Positions 45,463 to 55,532 of a stretch of 64,000 nt of DNA are shown in pieces. Both the position numbers and the translations under genes were made by a program. The notes below the pieces were generated by a model that was not told where the DNA came from, made no database searches, and was given only the letters and a program-made list of their open reading frames with translations. The first letter of the stretch is position 1, and each line of letters starts with the position of its first letter. The stretch comes from Acanthamoeba castellanii str. Neff. Taxonomy: Eukaryota; Discosea; Longamoebia; Acanthamoebidae. Location of the stretch: positions 660,778 to 724,777 of the forward strand of contig NW_004457442.1 of NCBI RefSeq assembly GCF_000313135.1, given 5' to 3'.

Positions 45463-47056
45463 ATGCAAGGTTCTTTTCTCGCCACTTATTTACTCCACTG
45501 CAGCTATTTGTGGTTGTGTTGATGATTTTATTTATTTATTCTTCTTTGGCTCACGCGCAGCAGGAGGGAAGAGGCGCGTAGCGGTGGTGGGGGCTGGGGT
45601 GTCGGGCCTGGCGTGTGCGCGTGCGCTGGTGAGTGCGGGACTCGAGGTGCGCCTGTTCGACAAGGGCCAGCGCGCCCCGGGCGGCCGCGTACACTCGCGC
45701 TCCGTGCGCCTCGATGCCCAGGACCAGGTCGTGCCCCACCGAAGCTCGCCTCACGAAGAGAAGAAGGCCGTGGCCGAGGTGCTGAGCTTCGACGACGGCG
45801 CGCAGTACTTCACCGCGCGTGCGCCCGAGTTCCGCGCGTTCGTGGAGGAGTGCGTGGCGCGGGGATGCGTGCGCGAGTGGGCTCCGCTCCGGGTGGCGGT
45901 GATCGACAGGGAGGGCGAAGTGGTCCTCAAGCCCGACGACGAGGGCAAGAAGAAGGAGGAGAAGGAGGCAGAGAATAATGCGAGATATGTGGGCAGTCCC
46001 ACCATGCAAGCCTTTATCCCATTCCTCGCCCAGCCCGTGGCCCACACCATTCAACAATCCGTGCGCGTAGCCGACATCCAGGTGCGGTGGTGCGTGTGCG
46101 TTTTTTTTGCATTGTTGTGCTGAAGTTCGATTCCAGAGACGAGAGGGTGGCGATGGCGGAGAGCGCTGGGGCCTGGTGGGAGAGAAGGGCGAGGATTTGG
46201 GCGACTTCGAGGCGGTGGTGGTGGGCGTCCCCGCCCCGCAGGCCGTCGACCTCCTCCGCGCGGCTCCAAACCTCCGCGCCAAGGCCGCCTCCGTTCATAT
46301 GAACCCCTGCTGGTCTGTTGCCCACTTCTTCTTTTTCGTTCGACTCTCTGTGTGCTCACTGACCCGTGCCATGTCGTGTGTGTTCGGTGGTGCGCGGGTT
46401 CTCCGGCAATTGACTATGTGTGTGGTGTGTGCGTGCGTGCGTGTAGGGCGGTGGGCGTGGCGTTTGATGGCGCGCAGGAGAGCCTGCAGTTCGACGGGGC
46501 CTTCGTGAACGACAAGGCCTCGCCGCTCTCCTGGATCGCCCGCAACTCCAGCAAGCCCGACCGCGTCGGCCACAAGGAGTGCTGGGTGCTGCACGGGAGC
46601 GCCGAGTGGTCAACCCAGCATCTCGAAGACGACCCCCAGTCCGTCGCACGCGCGCTCGTCGACGGCTTCAAACGGTTAGGCCTCTTTCCTCACCGCTGAT
46701 CCCATGTTGACTCCTTGTGACGATAATAGCGATGAAGACGATGATGCTGACCACCAGCCCATGATGGACAGAGTCGTGGGCGGCGCGGTGGGGGAGCCGA
46801 GCTATGTGGGCACGGCATTCCGGTGGCGCTTCGCGATACCGGCCAACCCACTGCCCGAGCGATTCGTCTACGACGACGCCCTGCGCATCGGCCTCTGCGG
46901 CGACTGGGTCGGCGGACCCCGCGTGGAGGTGCGCCACACCACCCATTCCCCGATGATTACGTTCACTTCCGCGATCTTGTGCTCAACAGTTCTCTCTCTT
47001 AGGGCGCCTTCATGAGCGGACACCTCCTGGGCAAGCACCTCTCTGCCAGCCTCTGA
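45463..47056 (+). CDS. Renalase-like FAD/NAD(P)-binding oxidoreductase
   Basis: Exon 1 is only 7 nt (ATGCAAG, 45463-45469). It joins in phase to exon 2 at 45561, giving MQAGGKRRVAVVGAGVSGLA with a classical dinucleotide-binding GxGxxG. Then LVSAGLEVRLFDKGQRAPGG, FDDGAQYFTARAPEFRAFVE and REWAPLRVAVIDREG; MQAFIPFLAQPV marks the substrate half. FEAVVVGVPAPQAVDLLRAA, YDDALRIGLCGDWVGGPRVE and GAFMSGHLLGKHL (the C-terminal FAD-binding GD...G..VE.A..SG signature) complete the fold. Stop at 47054-47056. It matches the renalase and cyanobacterial-type amine-oxidase-like group, which oxidises abnormal NAD(P)H forms in renalases. Substrate here is inferred only. About six exons. Confidence 0.8.
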
Positions 47057-47123
47057 GAACGCAGTGCTGGGCATAGGCGCTTCTGAACGCAAGAGCTGTT
47101 TTTATTATTATTAAATTTCTTTA

Positions 47124-47622
47124 TTACTCTTCGGTCTTGGTGACCTTGAGGTTGACGTTCTCCTCGTAGTTGACGCGGTTCTTGCGGCGGTCGATGTTGT
47201 TCTCCATGACGTCCTTACGCACGCCCAGCACGTCCTGCATGAGCTTCATGGCGCCCTTGCTCCCGCCCGCCACCAGCAGCGCGTTGAGGGCCTTGCTCAG
47301 GAACACTGAGTCCTTGTTGAACAGCGTCGCGAAGGCATCGAATTCAGCCCACGTACACACGGCGTAGGAGACAGCCACCGCCACCAACTCCTTCACCCCC
47401 GGACTGACCCCAACACCGCCAAGGTGGTAAGAATGATGGTCGCCGGGGGGGGGGGGCAAAGAATGAAAAAGGGCAAAAAGAGCGAAGAACTTACTTGCTG
47501 AGGGGGCCGCGCCACAGGCGGAGTTCGAAGACGACAGCGAGGGAGCGTTCGATGAAGAAGGCGAGCACGAGAAGGAACACAAACGACTCTTGAAGTGCGT
47601 CATAGTCTAGCGAGCGTGCCAT
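47124..47622 (-). CDS. Small two-helix membrane protein, unknown
   Basis: Start MARSLDYDALQ, then a hydrophobic helix SFVFLLVLAFFIERSLAVVF and ELRLWRGPLS. After one intron, GVSPGVKELVAVAVSYAVCT (second weakly hydrophobic helix), then FNKDSVFLSKALNALLVAGG, SKGAMKLMQDVLGVRKDVME and a charged tail ending KVTKTEE (stop 47124). About 140-150 residues. I do not recognise the family. The Gly/Ser-Lys turn after a hydrophobic helix and the conserved-looking MQDVLG segment would be the places to search. Convergent with the renalase-like gene (67 bp between stops). Confidence 0.6.
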
Positions 47623-47793
47623 CCTGCTTTTGTCTCAAGGAGGCTACGCAGTTGCTTGCTCTTGGCACTTACCACGCGGCGCCACTGGCTGGACGCTTAG
47701 AATTCCCGAGTGACCGTTACAATACGCGCTTTTTTTCTGAAAGAAGACATCACAAATTTTCTAGCGGTCGCGTAATCTACCACGGCAGTGCAG
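47623..47793. promoter_or_regulatory. Head-to-head promoter interval, small membrane protein / PRXL2-like
   Basis: 171 bp between divergent starts, locally AT-richer (AAATTTT-type runs near 47750). No clear TATA. Confidence 0.4.
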
Positions 47794-48695
47794 ATGGAGG
47801 GCGAAGGAGAGGCGAAGCAGAACGGTCCACCGGCGGGGATGCCACCGCCGTCAGGCGCCTTTGAAGCCTTGCAAGAAGCCACTATGATAGATCTCAACGA
47901 CACTCCCGTTCCCTTTGCCAGCTTCTACAAAGATGTATGTTCATCATCTCGCCCCTGAAATCAGTCCATTCATTAACATCAAGATTACTGCGTGCAGAGA
48001 CCGGCTTGCGTAGTGTGGTTGCGCCATTTTGGATGAAACACAGTCATGTTGCGCGTGCAAGATTACGTGCAACGGGCCGACGAATTCAAGAACAAGAACG
48101 TCGAGGTGCGCCTTGCTTCAATCTTGTGGCCGAAATCAACACTACGCCCATAGAGTAGAGCATGTTTGTTGCTCACCCATATCCCGTTTCCTCCCACAGG
48201 TGGTGTTTGTGGGGCATGGAGGAAAGAAGAAGGGTGTGCAGTACGTAGAGACACTCAAGATGGAAGGACTCGTGCCGCTCTACATCGACCCGAAGCGAAA
48301 GACGCACACTGCGCTCGGACTCATCGACATCAGTACACCCTCCTCAACCCCTTCTCTTTCCTATTCACCAAAACTCACCCTCTCCATCCTTGCAGGCTGG
48401 TCGAAGCTGTTGACCGATTCGAAGGGTTTCCAGCTCTCCAAGGAGGCGTCGAAGCAGGGCTTCAAGGTGGCCCTCTTGGGCACCGGCAGCCACACGTAAG
48501 CGCCTTGCTTTACCGCTTGCCCCGTGTCAGAGAAGACAAACGACTGACGGTCTTTTCTTTGACGACGCACACAGGCAACTGGGCGGAGTGGCCCTGGTGA
48601 GCCAAGACGGCATCTCGTTCTTCCACCAGTGCCACACCACCTGGGACTACCCGGAGGTCGACGATATGCTCGCCCTCTGTGCCAGCCTGCAGTAG
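47794..48695 (+). CDS. PRXL2/AAED1-like thioredoxin-fold protein
   Basis: Start MEGEGEAKQNGPPAG, then FEALQEATMIDLNDTPVPFA. The middle exon encodes VQRADEFKNKNVEVVFVGHG, then GKKKGVQYVETLKMEGLVPL, YIDPKRKTHTALGL, WSKLLTDSKGFQLSKEA. The last exon, QLGGVALVSQDGISFFHQCH then TTWDYPEVDDML, matches the AhpC/TSA-like C-terminal block in which a glycine-rich strand precedes dG.i.f.H. I see no peroxidatic CxxC in the visible N-terminal part, so antioxidant activity is uncertain. The exon 1-2 junction is unclear: the consensus GAT|GTATGT donor breaks phase, while a T|GTTCAT donor four bases on keeps it. Stop at 48693-48695. Confidence 0.68.
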
Positions 48696-49006
48696 TGGTG
48701 GTGGCGGTGGCGGTGGCCGAGACCAGCTAAGACGGGTCACTCGGGGGGCGACGACGTCGACGAGGGCGCAGAGGAGGCGCCTCTTCTTTGTAGAATGAAG
48801 TCTTCGCTGCCAAACGCCACACCAGGCGCGCGCGACGACTGATGCACAATAAAGAAGAGGCGCCCGTCTACGCCGCAGCGACGGCCGGCAGCCTCGTGCA
48901 CTCTACCTCTTCCTCCTCTTCGGGGTAGATCTTGCAGTGTTTCGAACGGAACAAGAGGGTTGTTGCAAACAGTCAACTAACTCTATTGTTGTGGTAGTGG
49001 TAGTGG
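48696..49006. other. 311-bp convergent intergenic stretch
   Basis: 3' ends of the PRXL2-like and sirtuin genes. One GCGG-rich stretch and runs of TGG near 48695-48715. No gene or structured RNA recognised. Confidence 0.4.
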
Positions 49007-50106
49007 TCATTGCTGCTGGTTCAAGAAGAGAGGCACCACTACGGCAGCGTCGAGCGGGAGACCCACGGCACGCTGCGAGCCCGAGGTCTCGGGTACTTCG
49101 GGGTAGTCCGTGTTGAGTCGCACCAACCGCACGCACTCGTGCTGGGCCAGGAGCCGTTCGTTGGGCCAACGGAGCACGCCCGGCGTGTTGAACCCGGCCC
49201 CGATCTCGAGTATCACCACGGTCCTGGGATTCTTCTTCTTCTCTTTCGCTGGAGCCTCCGGGTCTTCGGCTTGGTCGTCATCACGAGAGCACTCGCCGAT
49301 GGCCTGCTCCACGAACCGGCGGTAGGCTTGGCCGGTGGCCTGGTAGGGCGACTCGATGAACCAGTCGCCCCCGCGCACGTTGAAGAAGACGGGGCCGCCG
49401 CAGCGTGGGCACCGGGGCATGGCCGACGGCTCCTTGATCTGCATTGTCTCGTTCGTGTCGATATGCGGCAACGCCGCGTCGACGAACGGCCTCGTAGGAA
49501 ACACCACCGAAGTCGATGACGCTGCCGCCTTGCCGTTGCACTCGTGACTCAGGCACTGCATGTTGCCATAATCGCCCTGCGGCGTAAACACGCGGGACAT
49601 GTCGAACCCCGACTGCTCGAAGAACCCGTCGGCGTTGGACGTCTTGACGAAGTAGCGACCACCACCACCACCGCTGTCGCTGCCCTCGCCGGTCTGTTCG
49701 GCCAGCCGGAGCAGCTGCGTGTAGAGCTCGGTGGGACCCCAGGTGAAGCGAGCCCGGTGGGCGTGGGTGAGGAGGTAGCCCCACTTGAGCTCCTCGGAGA
49801 TGGGCAGGCGCCCGATGAACTGGTACATGCACCGGAAGCCGAGGGCGTGCATGGCCGGGTACAGGCGGGCGAACACGGCCTCCGAGGTGTAGTCGAGGCC
49901 CACGGAGGCCGAGAGGCCGGCGCCGGCGGAGATGATGAGGTAGTCGGCCCGCCGGACGAACTGGACGGCCAGCGCCAGGTCGTCTATAATGTCGACAGAG
50001 TGATTGAGGTGGCCGACGTGGTTGGCAAGGTGCTCCTTGATGCGCCGGTGAGTGTCATCATCGTCGGCCCCTTGCGCGCCACTCGGTCGTTGGTCGCCCT
50101 GCTGCA
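49007..50106 (-). CDS. Sirtuin-family protein with catalytic His replaced by Gln (SirTM-like)
   Basis: Intronless. The first in-frame ATG after the leader is MQQGDQRPSG at 50106. The NAD-binding motif is ADYLIISAGAGLSASVGLDY. TSNADGFFEQSGFDMSRVF carries the conserved N-x-D motif. Where most sirtuins have HG, this one has TPQGDYGNMQC, so the general-base His is Gln. The structural Zn ligands appear as CLSHEC and CPRC. The C-terminal Rossmann half is TVVILEIGAGFNTPGVLRWP, then VRLVRLNTDYPEVP. Class M sirtuins (SirTM), described as protein ADP-ribosyltransferases, share this His-to-Gln change and the QGDY context (from memory). Hence ADP-ribosylation rather than deacetylation is the better guess. 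No macrodomain or lipoate-ligase partner was seen nearby. Confidence 0.75.
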
Positions 50107-50341
50107 TGTGGTGGTTCGGTGTCTGGAGTGAAGTACGATCTGACAGTGGCTGCGCCGCCTCCAGTCGTGGGTGGCCACCCACGCCCCGTCTCGGCGTTTC
50201 GAGAAGGCTCAGAGAGCTCCGAGCCAATGAATTGGTTGGGGGTCCTGTTCCGCGTCAGCCAAGCGCACGTGCGAGTGCTATCTTTGTGCTGCCAATAGTG
50301 AGAGTGCCAGCCCGCCAAGCACACAAGTTGGCGAGAGGAGG
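50107..50341. promoter_or_regulatory. Head-to-head promoter interval, sirtuin / SDR
   Basis: 235 bp between divergent starts. In-frame sequence continues upstream of the sirtuin ATG, but without another ATG. It holds CCAATGA near 50224; no TATA. Confidence 0.4.
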
Positions 50342-51375
50342 ATGCAAGAGAGCGAGCACAACAGGCCGCACACCGCGGGGCGAGGAGGGAGAGCGGGGAT
50401 GGTGGAGGGCAAGGTCATCCTGGTGGTGGGCGGCACGTCCGGGATCGGCGAGGCTACGGCCATCCTCGCCGCCAAGGAGGGCGCCAAGGTGGCGGTCGCA
50501 GGCCGAAGAGAGGACAAGGGCCGGGAGGTGGTAGCCAAGATCTACGATGAATTGATCAAAGATGGAATCGTGCCTACGGCAGACGGAGAGGGCGAGGAGA
50601 AGAGGGCCATCTTCATCCGCTGCGACGCCACGAAGGAAGAAGACGTGCGAAATCTCGTTGCCAGCTGCGTTGCTGCATTCGGACGGATCGATGGCGCTTT
50701 CAACAACGCGGGCGTCATGAGGCACACGAGGCCCCTGCTCGAGATCGGTCTACACGAGTTTCAAGATATGATGCAGGCCAATGCCTTCTCCACCCTCTGC
50801 TGCATGAACGAGGAGATCAGGCAGATGCGCAAGCAGGAGGAGGCGGCGAGCGTAGCGACGAAGTCGGCAAGCCCAGTGGCTCGAAGCGGCCGCTACTCGA
50901 TCGTCAACTGCTCGTCGATTAATGCGGAGAGGCCCTTCGCCACAACAGGCCTGTACGGCAGCACGAAGGTGGCGATCGACTTCTTGACCAAAACAGCAGC
51001 CATCGAGCAAGCGGATGTGCCGATTCGAATCAATTCGGTGCAGCCAGGGCCGGTCGTTACCGACATCTTCGCCGACCTCTCATCGATCGATCCCACCGGC
51101 ACCATCACCAGCCGAGTCGCCATTGCCGAGTTCGGGAAGAGGAACACACTCTTCGGTGCGGCCACTCTCCATCCTCACGGCTTTATGCTCGTATTAATTT
51201 TATTGTTATTATAATTTTTATCCCCACGCGTGCAGGACGAGCGGGCGAACCACACGAAGTGGCCGGACCGGTGGTGTTCCTGCTGAGCGATGCAGCATCG
51301 TTCATCACAGGCGTGAACCTGCTCGTGGACGGTGGAGTTGCCGTTCGCACCATAGGCGCCGGATCCAATCCCTGA
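50342..51375 (+). CDS. Short-chain dehydrogenase/reductase (SDR)
   Basis: NAD(P)-dependent oxidoreductase, classical SDR. Start [13 protein letters not shown] at 50342, with an alternative start [12 protein letters not shown] 57 nt on. The cofactor motif is [19 protein letters not shown] reads [15 protein letters not shown]. The catalytic Ser is in [14 protein letters not shown] and the YxxxK motif is [28 protein letters not shown] is the usual PG motif. One intron joins NTLF to [20 protein letters not shown] in phase, then [13 protein letters not shown], stop at 51373-51375. All catalytic residues are present. Substrate unknown; it looks like the bacterial-type glucose/3-oxoacyl reductase subgroup. 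Confidence 0.9.
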
Positions 51376-51825
51376 CACCACAACACACCGCGGCCACCAA
51401 CGGATGGCGATGCCAAGACAGATGGGGAAGGAAAGGGAACGGGCCAAAGTACGACGAGAGAGAGATGGGCAGCGTTTGCCACTCAGAGTGAAAGAAGAAA
51501 GGGGTTCCTGTTGCTCCTGGTGTGTGGTTTGTGTCGTGACCTGTGGCTTACTGCATGAACCTGGTCTTCTTGGGCTCCCAGCGGAAGAGCTTGAGGCCCT
51601 CCCTGAACTGCTTCGCCGATGACTTGTTGGCGGTTTGCATGTATTTCTGTTGTGCACCACAACCCGAAGCAGAGGACCGTCAGCACAAGCATCAACCCAC
51701 CAAACTTTCAAAAAAATTCAATAAATAACAAAATACATAAATAAAAAATGTACTCCTGCTACAAACTGATAATGCGCTTTTTTAAGCCGAGAGCGCGGAG
51801 CATTTAAAAAAAAATGAACAAAGAA
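51376..51825. other. Intergenic region carrying one orphan exon
   Basis: Between the SDR and the twin-CX9C gene. Apart from the small minus-strand exon at 51548-51646, it is non-coding. 51715-51835 is strongly AT-rich. Confidence 0.4.
51548..51646 (-). CDS. Last exon of a possible small protein (low certainty)
   Basis: After the acceptor CACAACAG the frame KYMQTANKSSAKQFREGL continues as KLFRWEPKKTRFMQ and a TAA at 51548. The basic, amphipathic sequence looks like the C-terminus of a small mitochondrial protein. I could not find a phase-compatible first exon in the AT-rich 180 bp before the neighbouring gene's stop. It could be a 31-residue peptide from the internal Met, or chance. Confidence 0.3.
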   Translation of the reverse strand, partial: KYMQTANKSSAKQFREGLKLFRWEPKKTRFMQ

Positions 51826-52116
51826 TTAATTGAATTTCAACGGAAGGGGGCACACCTCTCTCTTTTGACAATTGATCAAATCCAGACGCTCTGCGAAGCA
51901 CGCTCCGGGTTCTTGCATGCCATCAAGCCCGAGGGCTGAGTAGCAATCCATAAGTTGGGTCAGTGCGGGAACGCACATGCCTTCCGTCGATGGCGGCAGG
52001 AGCGGGCGCTTCTGGAATCGCCGCGGCACCCCGCTGCCCTGAGGCGGGGCCGCTCCGAGCACCGGACGCGGAGGCAGACCCATGAACACTCGTCTTCCGG
52101 ATCCCTTAGACGCCAT
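51826..52116 (-). CDS. Twin CX9C (CHCH) mitochondrial protein, Mrp10/CHCHD1-like
   Basis: 97 residues, single exon. Start MASKGSGRRVFMGLPPRP at 52116. It carries CVPALTQLMDC and CFAERLDLINC, two exact C-x9-C motifs separated by a short loop, the hallmark of Mia40-dependent intermembrane-space or mitoribosomal proteins. The N-terminus has LPPRPVLG and a basic segment, as in mitoribosomal protein mS37 (Mrp10/CHCHD1). Assignment among CHCH proteins is tentative. Stop TAA at 51828-51826. Confidence 0.7.
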   Translation of the reverse strand: MASKGSGRRVFMGLPPRPVLGAAPPQGSGVPRRFQKRPLLPPSTEGMCVPALTQLMDCYSALGLDGMQEPGACFAERLDLINCQKREVCPLPLKFN

Positions 52117-52304
52117 CTTCACTTTGGAGTTTTTTCTTTTGATTGTCTCATTTTCCTTTTCCTTGTGTTTTTTTTTGGTGCTCTGTTTGTGTCAGGAAAT
52201 TTCTCGGTTTGTTGCGTCTATTTCTCCGCTTTGGCTCGGACGCCAAAAAAACACAAAAAGCTGCTGCGCCCTTTGTCTCATTTCAGCGCATCCTCTTGCA
52301 AGCC
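52117..52304. promoter_or_regulatory. Head-to-head promoter interval, CHCH protein / SF1
   Basis: 188 bp, T-rich on the plus strand, between divergent starts. Confidence 0.4.
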
Positions 52305-54654
52305 ATGAATCCCATCCAGCAACGGCTACTCGCTTTGGCCAACACACCAGCCGATCAACTCAGCACATTGGGTGGCTTCGGTGGCGGACCCAGGTCGAAT
52401 CCTTACAACCTCCACTCCGCGCAGCATCAAGAACAACTCGCTGCTGCTGCTGCCCCGCCACCCCATCATCACCATTCTGTGCCTCGACTTGACGATGGAG
52501 AACCACCCCAGGTACGCTACTTATCTTTTCAAATTTGTCCACGCGCATTGTTATTCTAACGGCCTATGTACACAGAAACGCAGCCGCTGGAACGCGCCTG
52601 GCACTAAAGCCTTCATCCCGGGCGTGCCTCACTTGATCCCTTGCGGCATTGATAAAGAGTGCATGGAGGCGCTACTAGGTACGATTTCTCTTTCAATTTT
52701 TGGCGTTCGCCTCCGCAGGTTGTCTCACCCTTCCCCTCCTCCATAGTTCGCGTTCGCATCGAAGAGCTCACGCACTCGATCAACACTGGTCAGCTCGGGC
52801 TTGACGATCCCACCATAAGGCGGTCGCCTTCTCCCCCGCCGAAGTACGATTCGCAGGGAAAGCGTACCAACACGCGCGAGCAGCGCACCAAGGAGAAGCT
52901 CACTCTCGAACGTCAGAGCCTCATCCAAATCGCTACCAAGCTCAATCCCGCCTTCAAGGTACAACCCATTCACTGCATTGTACGCAACATTGCGTTTAAC
53001 ATTCGATTTTTATTTTTACTTTCTCCGCTACTCAGCCTCCTTCGGACTACAGACCTATCAACGTGAAGAAGACGCGCAAGATTCGCGTGCCGATCGATAA
53101 GTATCCCGACTACAACTTCATCGGTCTCATCATCGGCCCGCGTGGCGACACCCACAAGCAGCTCGAGAAGAAGAGCGGAGCCAAGATCTCCATTCGTGGC
53201 AAGGGTTCGCAAAAGGAGGGCCAGGCCGGCAAGAAGTTTACCGGCGATGAGGAAGAAGACCTTCACGTGCTCATCACTGGTGACACTGACAAGCAGCTCG
53301 ATATCGTACGCCCCCCCCCTATTATTCTTTTCTTGTGTCGTGTGGTGTTCGGTGCAAACGCGCGCATGATGCATAACTATTTGCTACTCCAATTATATTG
53401 TGAGGACAATTACCACCAAGAACTGATCAGCGTTTTGACACCGCACTCCCACGCGAGCTGCTCATCTCTGTTTCGTGCGACCGATGATGCTAACAACCCT
53501 TGACTCCGATCTGTCTCCACTCAGGCCGCCGACATGGTGGAGAAGCTGCTCGTGCCGATCGCCGACGAGATCAACGAGCACAAGCAGCTCCAGCTGCGCA
53601 GCTTGGCCGCCTACAATGGTACCCTGCGCGATGAGAACTACGGCCGCGGCGGCCGACGGTTCGGCGACCAGGAGGACCGTGGCATCGTGTGCGGCTTCTG
53701 CGGCGAGCCCTCTCATCCGACCTCCGACTGTCCCATGCGCAGTACCTCCCTCCTCCCTCCACTCCTTTCCTCTCACTCCCCTCACAAACACATTCATGTG
53801 CTCACATTACTGCCCTTTTGTTTTGCGATCTGCGCAGACCAACCGGGCGCGAAGAGCAAGATGGACAGGGAGTACGAATCATTCCTCAATGAAATCGGCG
53901 GCGGCGGCGGCGGTGGCTTCCCCATGGGTGGAAGCAGCGACGGCGGCGCCAAGTCTTCGGCCGACGACGAATACGCCAACTTCATGGCCTCCATCGGAGA
54001 GAGTACGCGCGCCCTCCTCATCCTCCTCCACTCCATTTTAGGTCGTAGTGTTGTTGCTGACCGGCCTTCTTCTTCCCCCCCCCTTCTTTTCTTGCAGCCC
54101 CGACCTCGCCGCAGGCCGATGCTGCGAGCGCGCCGGCTCCGTGGGCCAAGCCGCGCGGTGCGCCCATGGCGCCGCCGGCGGGGGGCGCCGGGGGCGGTCA
54201 CTATGGTCCCGGCGGCCCCATGCGCGGTCACGGCGGTGCCTCGCCCATGCCCCCCGTCATGGGTGGTCGCGGTGGCTACCCGCCCGTTGGCGGTTATCCC
54301 CAGCAAGGTTACCCGCCTTACGGTGGTGCGCCGGGAATGGGCGCGCCGGGCTACCCGCCTTACGGCGGTGCTCCGGGTATGGCCAGCCCCTACGGCCAGC
54401 AGCCACCCTACGGCATGCAAGGCATGTGCCTCCCCTCTCCAACGCCGTGCTTGGGAATGTGGTCGGCTGCCGGCCCCGGTGGGTGGTACTTACCCTCGTC
54501 GCCTCCGTCGTCATCTCGAACAGCAGCCCCCGGACAGTACGGACCTCCCGGCATGGCGGCGATGCCTGGCATGGGCGGCTACGGTGCGCCTGGCGCCGAT
54601 GGCAGCACGAGCGACAGCGGCAGTGCTGCCCCGCCTCCGTGGCAGAAGCAGTAA
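52305..54654 (+). CDS. SF1: Splicing factor 1 / branchpoint-binding protein
   Basis: Binds the intron branchpoint in early spliceosome assembly and hands over to U2 snRNP. Start [19 protein letters not shown]. The U2AF ligand (ULM) motif is [16 protein letters not shown]. The helix-hairpin block is [19 protein letters not shown], then [19 protein letters not shown]. The KH domain is [40 protein letters not shown] and GKGSQKEG, followed by the QUA2 part [20 protein letters not shown] with [12 protein letters not shown]. One zinc knuckle, [17 protein letters not shown] Gly/Pro-rich tail with PYGGAPGM repeats, stop at 54652-54654. About nine exons. Full domain set for an SF1 orthologue, relevant to a genome this rich in introns. 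Confidence 0.93.
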
Positions 54655-55532
54655 TGGTCGCGCGTTGGCACCCCCCACTGGTATACCATCACCACGCTCC
54701 CCCACGCGCTGCGCCACTACGTGCAGTCCTTCGTTTCGTGGTCGTGGTCGTGTCCGTCGTTGTTTGTGACGAAGATTACGGAGTGGAGGTGGAAGGGTGG
54801 ACAGAAGAGAGAGAGAGGGAGAGGGAAGGACAACTAACATGTAACCGCTAACTACTACGACTAACGTGGCTAACCACTAACGCCAAACCAAATCAATCAA
54901 CAAGTGCGCAGTTGGCCACCAACCACGCCTTACGAATTACCCAACTACCACTGCCAGCGAGAGTCTCCCTCACAAATTGGACTCTCGCTCTCCCGCCCAA
55001 TCTGTGCTCATCTTCAACAGCGCAACTCGCGGCCCTTGGCGCCACTAACCCCTCTTTCCTTCCTTACCATCCATGGCTGTGGTCTCTTCTCTCCTCTCCT
55101 CTTTCGTGTGCAGTCCCAACTCTGACCATCATCCACCAATTGACGAGACAACAACTGACCCTTCTGACCATTTCACTCCAAGCAAGCATCGACGCCACCA
55201 GGAAGCAGCCAGCCGCGGTAGCCCTCCTCTTCGGAGAGCCTCCGTACTCCTCCCCCTCGCAGGCACGCCATCTGTGGTGTGCCTGTCTGTACGCTCTCCA
55301 CCCCCCCCCCTTGCGGGAGAAAACGAGTTTAACTCTACAGTCAGCTGATACTCCAAAAGGGAAGCTGCTTCAAATATATTTTGCACCACACCGCCGCCCC
55401 TGTACACCCCCCCCCTCGATTGCCACCTGCGTCCAGCCCGTTGATAATAGAACTATTGTGGAGGTATCCAGCTCCAGTCTAGGCCTCGGCGAAGATGGCG
55501 TCGCGCATCCGCCAGGCAGGCTTGGGTGGGTT
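54655..55532. other. 878-bp convergent intergenic region, no gene supported
   Basis: Between the stops of SF1 and GFAT. A plus-strand open frame runs through it into GFAT antisense but has no domain features, only proline- and serine-rich sequence. Possible long 3' UTRs. No RNA gene recognised. Confidence 0.45.
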
